Notes under the pieces: generated by a model
Database searches by the model: none
Told to the model about the DNA's origin: nothing
The model's input: the letters and a program-made list of their open reading frames with translations, nothing else
Part shown: positions 23,173-34,163 of the stretch, piece after piece
Layout of the letters: each line of letters begins with the position of its first letter
Position numbering within the stretch: the stretch's first letter is position 1
Made by a program: the position numbers and the translations under genes
Assembly (NCBI GenBank): GCA_914767715.1
Contig: OU612066.1
Location: 11,783,001 to 11,847,000 of the forward strand
Direction: 5' to 3'
DNA length: 64,000 nt
DNA from: Membranipora membranacea
Taxonomy: Eukaryota > Bryozoa > Gymnolaemata > Cheilostomatida > Membraniporidae

Positions 23173-24340
23173 CTGTTGCATCTGGAGTATTTGATGTTCG
23201 GTGCATGTCCTATGTCTGAGGAACTTTGTCAGAATAATTGTAATATTTTTTATTAGGCGCAGCGTAAAATATACAATATTCATCATGCCCAGAGAAGAAA
23301 GGCCAGATATTTGTATGAGTTGTGTGCACTTTTGAAAAGTGGAAATAACTCCCATACTGATTTAGTCAGACAGGTCCCTAGATTTGATGTTAGTCAATAT
23401 TATGTCCAGATTTCCTTGTGTAGCATTATGTGGCAATCCAATCAAATAGGGAGGACTTTCCCTTACCTAAAACTATAGTATTTTGATGTGGAATGTGCAT
23501 CAAAAAAGACAAAAATTGTCAGGGAAGGGGAAAAGTACTTTGAATAAATCCACTGTTGCAATGACTTGCGCATTGTAGTTATTTATGATTCAGAGTGAAA
23601 ATTGAATGTGGTTGGCTGATCAAATAACTGATAAGATGTAGGATTCAAAATACGATGGATATAGATACATTAGTTTGTATATATATATGTCCTTCTTTTA
23701 TACAAGGTCATATTGCTAAAAAGAAATCTAAAGACAAGAAGTTGAGAGACTCACAACAGAAGTCGGATACAAAGGACAGCTAATGATGACATCTAATGAA
23801 AAAGATCGGAACATGAAAATTAATGTTTACAATCGGGCATTAGACTGTGATTATGACTTACCAACAATTTTCACAGGTGCATCGATTTCTAGTAAAGTCG
23901 GTTCACTCAGGAGTATTTCCCCGGATCTCCGTATTAGCTCCTTAATCTCATCCAAGGAAACCACCTCCCCTGTATCACCTGGTTTTATACCTGTAACAGG
24001 TATCACATAATTTAGGTACATCTCATGTTGACAGCCTCTCAGGGAGCAAGCTGCTCTTGATTACCATTTTTTCAGAGCCATGCTTTGTATGGTGTTTTGA
24101 AACTGATGGATCTACCATGTTACACTGATGTCTTTCGTAAACAATTATGGAGTTTGACTGTTACCAGAATCATCGACAGAGTAAGCATCTACCCAATCAA
24201 GCATCAAGAAAACAATGAGAGAGAAAAGAATATAACAGTGACAGTGACCTACCATTGCTGCTTATGTTCAGCAGTTTGGTAATGATTCCGTCCAGGTCGA
24301 ACTCTATTTCAACATTGGCATCACCTGCATTAGTAGCCAT
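20579..24340 (-). CDS. PP1-like pseudophosphatase unit C (complete, 7 exons)
   Basis: Exons 24340-24253, 23990-23862, 23106-22873, 22503-22396, 21852-21620, 21208-21074 and 20647-20579 join in frame to 996 nt, 331 aa, the usual PP1 length. The N terminus ([10 protein letters not shown]) and [19 protein letters not shown] align with PP1 up to the first metal motif, which is intact. GDYVDRG is replaced by GNYVKSCG and GNHE by GVNE; FCCHGG is intact; RAHQ is VRGRHIE with a two-residue insertion. Metal ligands Asp92 and the Asn124/His125 pair (PP1 numbering) are lost, so it should be catalytically dead or severely impaired. The overall PP1 fold, including ECKRRYN and KLWKNF, is well kept. The start ATG follows a UTR acceptor at 24365. 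TWNK lies divergently 1.7 kb away. Confidence 0.85.
23125..23172. repeat. (TA)n microsatellite
   Basis: An AT dinucleotide run interrupted by TAAA, lying in intron 2 of PP1-like C just upstream of exon 3. It generates spurious Tyr-Ile frames. Confidence 0.9.
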
Positions 24341-24424
24341 CGTATCAATATTGCAGCACCCAAATCTGAAAAAAATATCAAGAACACAAACTTGATAATC
24401 CTCGATTCATCATATTGATGGCAT

Positions 24425-24450
24425 CAAGGGGTAACAGCTGTTAATCCGTG
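24425..24450. mobile_element. Micro inverted-repeat element, copy 4 (26 bp, diverged)
   Basis: The sequence starts CAAGGGG, ends CCGTG and has the perfect central palindrome TAACAGCTGTTA. It is flanked by exact 7-mers atggcat (24418-24424 and 24451-24457); the match extends to 8 if the terminal G is counted with the target. Confidence 0.6.
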
Positions 24451-25521
24451 ATGGCATGATGCCTACGCTTTGTTTCTAAACTGCTGTCATAAAAAGTGAG
24501 TTTCATATCATGGACCACAGCAAGTTTTTCCAGGTTTGTCAGTTTATGAAAATGGACAGGCTGAAACTAAATCACTTTTATATTTCTTCTTCAACATCAT
24601 GCCCTAATTTCCCAGGGAACTTACTCACTGGACCACTAATACAGCTGCCAAACACCAGGCCTGTGCTGTAGCCACGCATTCAGGCTGCCTCTAACTCTGG
24701 TATTGAATGTCAACATTGTTAGTGATCAGTTTGTTGTGTTCCTAAGTCTGCAATATTTTTTCTTTCTTGATACTGTACAAGCTTTAACAGCAGATAATTC
24801 AAACCTTGCTGAGGCTGTTGTTACTGAAGTGCAGTAGTAGTTCCAGTGGAGCAATGGAGTGACTGTGAGTTTATTCTTGAATTAATTAACAGTGTACTGA
24901 GTAGGAGTTGGTAACTCAATTAAAAATGCATCAGTATCTGATCTTATGAATTCGCGTAAACTGCACTGCTTTGACACAGTTTTGTCTGATGTCTATCATG
25001 CGAGTATATGAGGAAACTAGGGAGCTGTGAAAGAGAGGAAATGAAAACATGACTCATCTGGATTAGGTATGTCAAATTTCATTTCAGTTTGGCATTATAT
25101 TCTCAATGTTTGGGAAATGAGTTTTCCTGTGAAATTCAACCAATGAGGTTGCTACTCCAAAAGTCCAAGAGGTGCAGTTAAAGTTTTTCCCTTTTAAATT
25201 TGTAAACACCAAAACTATTGGCCAAATAGAGTATTCATTTTAGCCCAAATTTGATGGATGCACACATATGGTAGAAATTGTTTAGGTCATATTTATGGAA
25301 AAATCAGCAGCTTTGACTAAGATTAGTTTAGCATGATCCGATCTGGATAGCATGTTAACAAAATCTGTATGAAACTTGTATGAATTGATTTAGTAATGGT
25401 CACATGTGCAGATTAAACTTTCAAACAGTGAATGCAGACTGATGCCATCTCACAAAAAGAATCTATGATTTTTGTATGAAGCAATGCAAGGAAACTCCCC
25501 CAATAATAAGGTAAGTTTATG

Positions 25522-25526
<5 letters not shown>

Positions 25527-25552
<26 letters not shown>
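25527..25552. repeat. (TA)n microsatellite
   Basis: An AT dinucleotide run followed by further AT-rich sequence to about 25620. It produces a false Tyr/Ile-rich frame on the minus strand. Confidence 0.85.
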
Positions 25553-26067
25553 GATGAATATTATATAAAATAAATATATAAACACATACATGTATAGATA
25601 TATATAAATATCATATTTATCAATTATGATATAGATACTATTAGTACATACATACATAAAACCACAGTCACCACCCTGTTGGTCTACTCTATTATGATTG
25701 ATCAATGAATCTTTGGATTGATGGTCCGAATGGGCGTAGAGCAAAAATATTTGCTCTCAACCTGGTAGGATCCAAATGAGAGTTTTGCATCTACTGTGTT
25801 GCGCAGTGGCACTTCGCCCTGTAAACCTATAGCTAAGTGCTATTGGGGCATGTGTCAATGTAGCCTGAGCTGTGATAACGCAACTACTTCTGAAGGATAA
25901 TTCAAAAAGAAGTTAAATTAACTATTTTGTAATTGATATTGCACTGACAGACTGATATACATAACAAATTAACTGAGTGAATGTGGCAAGAATAACAATT
26001 TTTGATATCATCTCCTATGACATCTTTTCTTTGATACAGGCATGCTTTTGATTCATCTACTGATGTC

Positions 26068-29000
26068 ATGTTTGGACTAGAGCGTAGGCTTTGTTCAATC
26101 CTACTCAATAAAGCTACCTGCCGTCTTAGTCCTAATCAAACCTCTAACCGAGGCTTGAAGAATGAGCTGATCATGTCTCAGTCAGAGCCTGTGGACTCCA
26201 GTAAGATTAAGACTTTCCTAGTTGATCACGGTATCCCCCACAAGAAGGGACACGCCTGTCTCACCGCCACATGTCCCAAGTATAGAAAGGGTAAACTCAA
26301 GCTAAAGGCTGTTGATCAGCTCTTCATCAATGAGACCACAGGTACGTTTTGAAGTCAATGTGCATAGGCTGTTTATGTGTATGTCTGATATTGGTGTTAA
26401 ATTTTTTGAACATTGCTTTAATATGCTCTGCCGTTCAAAACAACATGTTTTTGTTTTATTCTCAATTTGAACAGTTAGCTGTTGCTAATTCTTTTAAATT
26501 GGTTGCCACTGTTTTTTTGCAGGTTACTTTCTTTGTCTTTCATGCCAGAAGTCTGGCCCTTGGAGAATGCTGCAAGACAATATAGGAGCATTGACTTTCT
26601 CTAACATCAAAAACCCGTCTAAATAGTAAGTAAACCCTCCTGCCAGTGTTGCTCCTCATTGTGGTGATCACCTAGAATGAATACAGTGTTTTACTCCATA
26701 GCTCCTACAATAAACCTTTACCGCAGTACCGTGAATCGTTTCTGGATTTCCCGAGCGGTGAAAAATTTTCTAATTAGTAACAAAGTTGTTATATACAGGT
26801 ACCCTGCCACATTTAGTTATGTCAGCAGAATCTGTGTGCGGTTTGTACTGACTAATGTTAAAGTGACAGTCCTACTAGGCAATGGTTGGTATGGTTTTAA
26901 AGATCTCAGGCTGAAAAGTCATTAGGGTATACGAAATAAAACAGCTTGTGGACCTAATTGTAGTAAAACTGCTGCAAAGTCTGAAAATTGGGATCATAGT
27001 AGATCATAGTGATTTATTGCCTCCCCCTGACCACTATGATCCACTATGATCCGTGCTAAAATAATTGGAAAAAAAAAATTACTACTTTCCACAATTTTCA
27101 TTTTTTTATTATTTTTATTTGCCCTATCAACTCACAATATCTGATTTACTGGGGTGATAGGCCTATATCCACTTTTCTAATAGTACTCTAATGTATCTCA
27201 TGTCAATTACTTGTTCATTGTAGTGAGTGTTTTCAGAACTGGTCAGATGTCAAACATGTAGAAGATGTGTCTGATGTTGTGACTAAACTTCTGTCTACTT
27301 GCACCAAAGAGCCAGAAGATCTGGATAATTTTCAACAGTTTATAAAGGTGAATAATACTATATTGACTAATAGCTGACCATTTAGCTTAGATTACTTTCG
27401 TGCACTGTTATATGAGTAATAATGTTTTGTTTTGTTCCATGATTCATCATTTGGGATATCATTTGCCTTCTGTAATTCACCAATGTAGGATGATGACTAC
27501 ACAGTTTTCCTGGAACAATTAAAGTTGAATCATGAGCTACTATCAACAACGACAAAGCTTATTTGATTTATGATTACAAATTTGTTGCTGAAACCATGCA
27601 AAAGAATGCCATGTGCAGTTTCCAGGGAGTGGTTTGACCCATGTAAAATAGGGCAGATAACTAGCTCTGTAAGTAATTAAAACGTATGCTTTCTTATCTG
27701 TTAAGGAAATGAATTTGGAGAAGATCACTATCAAGACATTACGTCATTACAAAGTAGAGTTCCTGGCGGATGAAATGGGATTAGTATACCCTGCATGTGA
27801 TACGACTGGGACACCTGTCCATGCTAAGATTGTCAGGAGAACTTTTGCAGGAAAACTTGATACTGAAACTCTACCAAAGTGAGCATCAATCGTATCATTA
27901 AATAGGCATGTGGGAATGTATGTATCTTGCAAAAATGAAATTTTGTCATACCCATGAAAACTTTTTTTATGTCATTATTGTATCCGCAGCCCAGTCAGGA
28001 GTAGTCTAACGGTTAAGGGTACGGATATGTGATCTTTGAGGTCCAGGTTCAATTCCCGGCGCCGGCAGTCATTTGTGATTTGGTTCTGGCACGCCATTCA
28101 TCCTAGCCAGGTCCTTGCGGAACGGGACTAAAAATACCGGTGGTCCGCTGTATGTTTGCACACCCCACACGCAGTAAAAAGAACCCCCTCTCCCTCTTCG
28201 ATAAAGAGTAGCCAAGTTACCGGCGGGCATAAGTAAAGGGTGTAGCATGACTACTATGGGCCCCAGTACCTGTTCCCAAGAGATGATAACTCTCTCCGCT
28301 TCAAAGATGATGATCCCCCCAGGGGGGGGGGAGGTACCAACTGTGATAGAAAATGCTTTGGTGATGCACCACAACAAAATACTGTGGTGTATTTATCTTT
28401 GTTTGTCATCATTAAAAGTCTCAACAGTGCCATCAAAATTTTCTTAGTTGCTGATCAGAATCTTTAGATTTCTGTGTGCTATTGAGCCAAAATATAGTGC
28501 CAACTGCAGAAGTATGAGGGTTCACTTTTTTAATAAAATTATTTTCCAGGAGGGATTATTTGGGATTGTTTGGATTCCATGTGGCGCTCAATCGTAACCA
28601 TGTGATACTGACAGGATCTGAGGCTGATGCCATGGCTGTATATCAGAGTACTGGTGTACCGGCTATAGCTCTACCTCGTGGTATCACAACGCTACCTCAG
28701 GAGGTAAGAGGCACACGCTCTGCTTCCATCTTGTGCACCTTGCCTTAATTAAATGGTTATATTTTTTCATATTCTTTCTTCATACCTTACTGGGAGCAAG
28801 GTTCATATACCAGTTTTGGTGTATTATCTATAATACCATCACCGGCAATGGGCCATTTACTCTGTGCTTCCAATAATCTGACTAACAACACGTTATGCTC
28901 ATATATTTTTATTCCTGTAGGGTACAAATATTGGTGTTGGGTATGGAAAAAGATCCAGCAGAAAATGTATGAATAATTGAGTCAACAAACCTTCCCATAC

Positions 29001-32000
29001 ATATTTATATTATTTAGCGTCTGTTTGTTATCACTGATGGCTCCTTACTTTTGTAGATTCTTCCATTCCTAGAAGATTTTAAAAAGATAACTCTATGGTT
29101 TGAGAACAGTATGATTGCATTTGCTAATGTCAAGCAGTTTGCTAATAAACTTGGTGCTAAAAGATGTTTGGTTGTACGGTAAGCTCCGAATTTTAGCTTT
29201 ATTCTGCGGAAAAAGGCTATTCTTACCATACAATGTCTTGACTGGTGCTGTATACCGCTTATATACACCTTAGTATACAATATAAATTTTTGTCTGTTAA
29301 TACTGGGTGTGAGACTCATCCCCCCCTGCTACAGAATTGTCACCTATGCCCTGCTAGAGCCTTCCTTAGTGAAATTTGTGATGTAGGTCAGCTTCACTTT
29401 TGCTCTTTTTCTCCTGTTCATCATAATATGTTAGTTAGAATTTGCATCGGCAGAAGAACTATTTGCTTTCTTGGACAAATTGTAAATACTGTTTAGCGCC
29501 TTCTTTACTTTACAGACCAGATAAAGACAGCCTTGGTCCACACGAAGCTCTGAAATCAGGAAAGTCACTCAAGGACATCTTGCACCGAGCCACTTCCATA
29601 CAGAATTCTCATATTATACAGTTCAGCGATCTGAGGGATGAGGTCAAGAATGAACTCCTCTGTGCTCCAGATGTGGCTGGAGTTCCTGTAAGCGTTCTCT
29701 TGATGCGGAAGACCTTGTTCTGTTTGTGAAAAGCCTTTTAACAATGTGTCTCTACATAGACATACAGTGGAATTCACTGAATTAAGTGACATAAGAATGC
29801 ATCAAAATCTGGCTGACCAATTCCTTGTCTGAATTAACAGGAGTTCTGAATTATTAAGACTGAATTAACCAGCTTACATTGTATGTATGTTACTTATATT
29901 TCTATGATAGTCATACGCTTGAAGCTACCAATCACTCTCGTACATCATTGTTGATGATGACAGAAGTTTTCAACTAATTGCAGATTAATGCATTCACTTT
30001 CATGGTGGAAACATGGAAGTATATATCAAGATGCAAAGACCCTTGAAGAGAAACCATCTGCAGTTGAGCCAGCTGAGGTTATGATTTTAAAACTTGTAAT
30101 AATACTAAATCTTTCTATCATTCAACAGTGGACTAGGTTTGGTAAGTTAACTGAGATACTGAAGGGACATCGACGTGGTGAGCTGACAGTGTTAACTGGT
30201 GCTACTGGAACTGGTAAAACTACATTTATAGGAGACTACTCACTAGACTTATGTATGAGCGGGGTATGTATCGCCATATACTGTCCGAGGGTGAGCAATC
30301 AACATCTTAAAATTTAGTAAGAAGGAAAATTTCTTGTGAATAGGTATATCATGTAGATCAAGGAATTGATTTGGAGTGAGCATGGTATGATGTTCTAGCT
30401 TTCTTAGGTCTTATGACCCAGTTACCTAAACCATTAAGGAACTATAGTGGTTATTGATAGAAAACAGGAAAAGATACTGCATAAATTTTGACATCCAATA
30501 ACGAAACCAAACCTAAACCAGGCTACATTTATTCTGTTTTAGGAGTTGCGTGCTCGCAACAAAAGAGCAGACAACATGGTTTTCATGAAAACAAACTGCA
30601 TGAAACCCTTGCAAATTGTTTCACATCTCTTGCAGTTTTTTATGACCTTAGCAATAAACTTAACTTTTTTTTATTTTCAAGGTAAACACATTATGGGGAA
30701 GCTTTGAGATATCAAATGTGAGACTTGTTAAGATGATGTTGCAACAATTTGCTCAGTGAGTACAAACAATACCTTTACATTACACTACATCTGTATACAT
30801 GCAATAGGTCTTGATCTTAGACAAATTGTGTCTACAAACTCACCAAGAATGATACACTGGTAATTATACTCACCAAAAAAACTCTCAGTTAGCCTGAGCT
30901 GTTATCCCACCATGTGACGCGATTGGATTGTAGACTTAGACTGACTGGATCGCTCTCACCCTCCTTTTCCAAGGAAGGGGAGGGAAGCAACTCCAAAACG
31001 CTGTAACAATTAACCATGATTGACCTTGTTTGTATACATTATGATTGCAGAAAGAATTTAGCTAAGCATGCAGACAAATTCGATGTTTGGGCGGACCAAT
31101 TTGAATCTCTTCCTATGTATTTCATGAACTTTCATGGCGAAGAGAGTATCAACAAAGTTGTCGAGGTAAATTTAAATCCTATACGCCTTGCTATAGTGTT
31201 TATCCCTAACCCTTCTGGATTATCTAAAACCAAAATACTGATCTCAATATTAAAGGGTCCTTCAATGCATATCAAAGACTATTTGTGTTACTTTGAAGAC
31301 AACTTTGAAAACAAACGACTTATTTTATTACACATTGGAAACATATATAATACTGATTTAAATGTGGCCCTGTCATTTTTCAAATAATGTGATTATAAAG
31401 GTGTCACAGTGAGCCACCTCTTCGCATCTCATCAATTCAAAAACGTCATGTCAACGCTATGAAGTGAGGATGCCCCTTTTTATTACCTTTTTTGAAAACT
31501 TCATTCATTGATCTCCTTGTGTATTTTATATTAACATATTCTCCTGTGTTCCACTTTCAGACCATGTCACACGCTGTGTACGTTTACGATATATCACATG
31601 TAATAGTAGACAATCTTCAGTTCATGATGGGCGCCGGAGATTCTAGAGTGGACCGATTTACTCGCCAAGATCAGATCATTGCAGCATTTAGGAAGTTTGC
31701 CACCACTATGCAATGTCATGTTACTCTCATCGTTCATCCAAGGAAGGTAAGCTCCGCCTCGATGACCCACATAAGCAGTTACATTTATTCAGAATCCTGA
31801 TAATAGTATCCCTGTGTATAAGGTCAAATGAACTCGACTCAGTTGGGATGACCGGTGCAGTGAGCTAACTAAAGTTGTATTTGGTCTGTAAAAATTCATA
31901 ATATAGTTTATTTTATAGTTCTACTATTTGTAGAAGTTGAGTCTGAGTTCCATAACAAGTAGTTGAAAGATAAGTGTGTTATTATATCAACATGTGAGAA

Positions 32001-32717
32001 TCTGCCGTAAATAATGAATGGGAGCCTCTCCTCAAGTCTAACTACAGTGTACAAGTGGGAGGTGAACAGGATTAACCCGATTATTGTATTTTTTTTTTTT
32101 TATAGGAGAACGAAGAACTCCTGACCACTAACTCAATTTTCGGCAGCGCCAAAGTGACTCAGGAGGCTGACAATATTATTATCCTTCAGCGTCTAACTAC
32201 CAGGGATGGTGTAAAGACTAAATATCTACAGGTATGTCCTGTGTGAGACTGTGATAGGCTTCCTGTAGTATTGGTTACCTGTCTTAAAATAAATTTCTCT
32301 CCTCCCGCGGGGGTGAACTACATGCTCTTATAGGCAATGGCAATCGTTGGTATCTTCCTAGACATTTTGCAGAGTTCTGTCGCTATGAGACTAATATTTT
32401 GTGAGGGCTCAGACCACAACTTTCCAAGGACCTTCAACAGTTGTATGTTTGAGGGCAGGCGCTCTAACCAAGGAGTTAACTCCTTGCTCTAACCAACTGA
32501 GCTACCTCCTATTCCTCCTAATGCATGAGACGTTATTAATGTACAGGTCAGTAAGAATAGATTTGATGGTACTCTGGGTATGATGAAGCTGAGATTTAAC
32601 AAGGAGACAAAGAGTTTTTATTCTGCTCAAAGGACTCCGGCCTCCAACTCTTCCCACTCCAGTATCGACTCCAATCCTCCTAGTAATAATAGCAACGATG
32701 ATGAAACTCAGTGGTAG
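26068..32717 (+). CDS. TWNK: Twinkle mitochondrial DNA helicase
   Basis: Thirteen exons: 26068-26341, 26523-26625, 27224-27347, 27706-27878, 28550-28703, 29057-29178, 29516-29687, 30129-30263, 30682-30755, 31051-31165, 31561-31746, 32106-32231, 32547-32717. All have GT-AG borders and compatible phases. They total 1,929 nt, 642 aa plus stop (human about 684). Twinkle is the hexameric 5'-3' helicase of the mtDNA replisome. The basic, acid-poor first 30 residues fit a mitochondrial presequence. Next come a primase-type Zn region with Cys pairs CLTATC and CLSC, and a TOPRIM-like segment ([12 protein letters not shown]). A linker leads to the RecA-type helicase: Walker [21 protein letters not shown], Walker [35 protein letters not shown] and [12 protein letters not shown]. 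The first ATG in frame was chosen; earlier ATGs are out of frame. The C-terminal tail is Ser/Asn/Asp-rich. Confidence 0.95.
26991..27052. repeat. 62-bp hairpin in TWNK intron 2
   Basis: GGATCATAGTAGATCATAGTG and its inverted copy (CACTATGATCCACTATGATCC) surround a 20-base loop, with a single mismatch. Each arm itself is two tandem GATCATAGT words. Confidence 0.8.
27993..28260 (+). mobile_element. tRNA-derived SINE in TWNK intron 4
   Basis: The head has perfect internal promoter boxes: A box TAGTCTAACGG (28002-28012) and B box GTTCAATTC (28047-28055), 34 bp apart. A tRNA-unrelated body follows, beginning near TTCTGGCACGCC and running past CCGGCGGGC. The 3' limit is unclear; a G/C run follows near 28320. 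No intact tRNA cloverleaf was evident, so it is not called as a tRNA gene. Confidence 0.7.
32431..32515 (-). mobile_element. tRNA-like SINE head in TWNK intron 12, interrupted by a micro element
   Basis: The minus strand reads GAGGTAGCTCAGTTGG (perfect A box) then GTTAGAG. It is split by the 18-bp palindrome, after which GTTAGAG is repeated and followed by CGCCTGCCC. The related head at 12.6 kb on the minus strand runs through GGTTAGAGCGCC unbroken. The B-box end is degenerate. Confidence 0.7.
32469..32486. mobile_element. Micro inverted-repeat element, copy 5 (18 bp, perfect palindrome)
   Basis: CAAGGAGTTAACTCCTTG is flanked by ctctaac at 32462-32468 and 32487-32493, an exact 7-bp duplication. 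It sits inside a tRNA-like SINE head whose uninterrupted form exists at 12.6 kb. Confidence 0.85.
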
Positions 32718-34163
32718 GGGTGAGCTCAACATTTCTGCCTAGTATTTATCCGTCAGTGCCAAGTTATGTTCTCATATAATCTCATAGTCTGAGGCTGAGT
32801 GCTCACAAGCCATACATGTAATTTTTGCCTAGCAAAGTTTCGTGTATGCAAGCATCTGGGCACTTGGTGTAATCAACTCATGATCCCTTCTATTTTTCTA
32901 CTGCATTTGATTTGGATACCTGCAGTGACGGGTGATGATATGTTGTCCGTAGTCCATACCCTCTAATCAGTTCTTCCATACAGAGATACAGCTATTATAG
33001 TTATCCCTGTCTTCTGACATCATTGTATTTGATGCACATTCCCGAGCCAGTATTTTCAATTTTTCCTCTTTCAAGACCAGGCCAATATTATTTTCAGTAC
33101 GTGCAATATTTCTTAATTTTATATGAAATTAAGTTAGGTCATTATAAAGCTCAATGCAAGCGGATAATTTATCATCACAGTGGTTATAGTAATGATTTTT
33201 CAATTGGTGCAATGGTCCCATCTCCTCTGTTTTTCTGTACATTTCTATCATTTGATTCTATTGGCTGTTTGTAACAGCCTTGACTGCGATACTCATAATT
33301 GTCCATGACAGAGTTGAATGAAACTTATAGCTGAAAGTATTTTGCATCAAAATATTTTATATATATATTTGTACTTTGTATATATTTGTACAAAATATCA
33401 TAATAGAATAATAGATAATATGTAAATATATGAATTTTATGAGTCTCTGGAATATCACAGTTATTTCTCACTGGAATCAGATTACTAGAAAATTTACAGA
33501 ATATAATTTTGTTACTGACCATGGAAATGTCATGCATGAAGCGCCATCACAAACTGCCGAACCTGGTTTAGTATTCAGTAAAATTTAGTAAAATGCTCAC
33601 TTGCGGATGCTTATGAAAATAGTTATAACAGCTCCATCAGGGGTCCGCTTGTATGATCAGTATTTAATTCCAAAAGTATCACACAGTTTAGATAAATGAG
33701 AGCTTATAAAAATGAAGGAATCCAGTATTTACTGTGTCTGTGTTGAAAACAAAAACAGAATCAAAAATAATTATACATAATACATGTTGACGGAAAAATT
33801 GGTATTTGTTTGGGCTGGTAGTTGTCATATCCCTGCAATTATTGTGCATGATTGTAATTATTAGCCAATGAATTGAGATGAAGATCATGTTTTACCAGTT
33901 ATAGGGAATGATGTTTTAGTGATATAAAATAACATAGGTTTAAATAAAATTTGCATAGTTTGACAAGTGAGCCTCATGTTGGTCATCTGCAATATGCGCC
34001 TAAATATGATAATACTCCATGTTGTGGCTTCAGATTAGAAGTTTATAGAAAAACCATAGATCTTGTCGTGTCTCAAAAACTGCAGCGTCATCAACATAAT
34101 CTAATGTTAAGTGGGCATGTTAAGTTATGTATGTAAAAATTATAATCTTTGCTATGCTTGCGG
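32718..34163. other. Region between convergent TWNK and mucin genes
   Basis: Expected to hold the 3' UTRs of both genes. A plus-strand AATAAA lies near 33942; no clean minus-strand AATAAA was found. A possible extra terminal mucin exon (acceptor near 33990, minus, giving a ~16-residue tail) is conceivable but unsupported. No other gene was recognised. Confidence 0.4.

Larger units (their letters stand above)
24366..26039. other. Region between divergent PP1-like C and TWNK
   Basis: No coding exon was recognised. An acceptor at 24365 (TTTTTTTCAG) implies a further upstream UTR exon of unit C. An acceptor-like GATACAG just before 26040 may mark an upstream TWNK UTR exon. The stretch contains a (TA)n run and a micro inverted-repeat element. 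No TATA box was identified. Confidence 0.45.

Noticed and set aside
22793-23206. 137-aa frame starting with Tyr-Ile repeats
   Set aside because: The front part is translation of a (TA)n microsatellite in an intron. Only the stretch from 23106 downward is real PP1-like exon 3.
25517-25744. 75-aa Tyr/Ile-rich minus-strand frame
   Set aside because: Translation of a (TA)n microsatellite.
28002-28070. Possible tRNA gene on the plus strand
   Set aside because: The A and B boxes are perfect, but no complete cloverleaf was evident and a SINE-like body follows. It lies inside a TWNK intron, so it was called a SINE.
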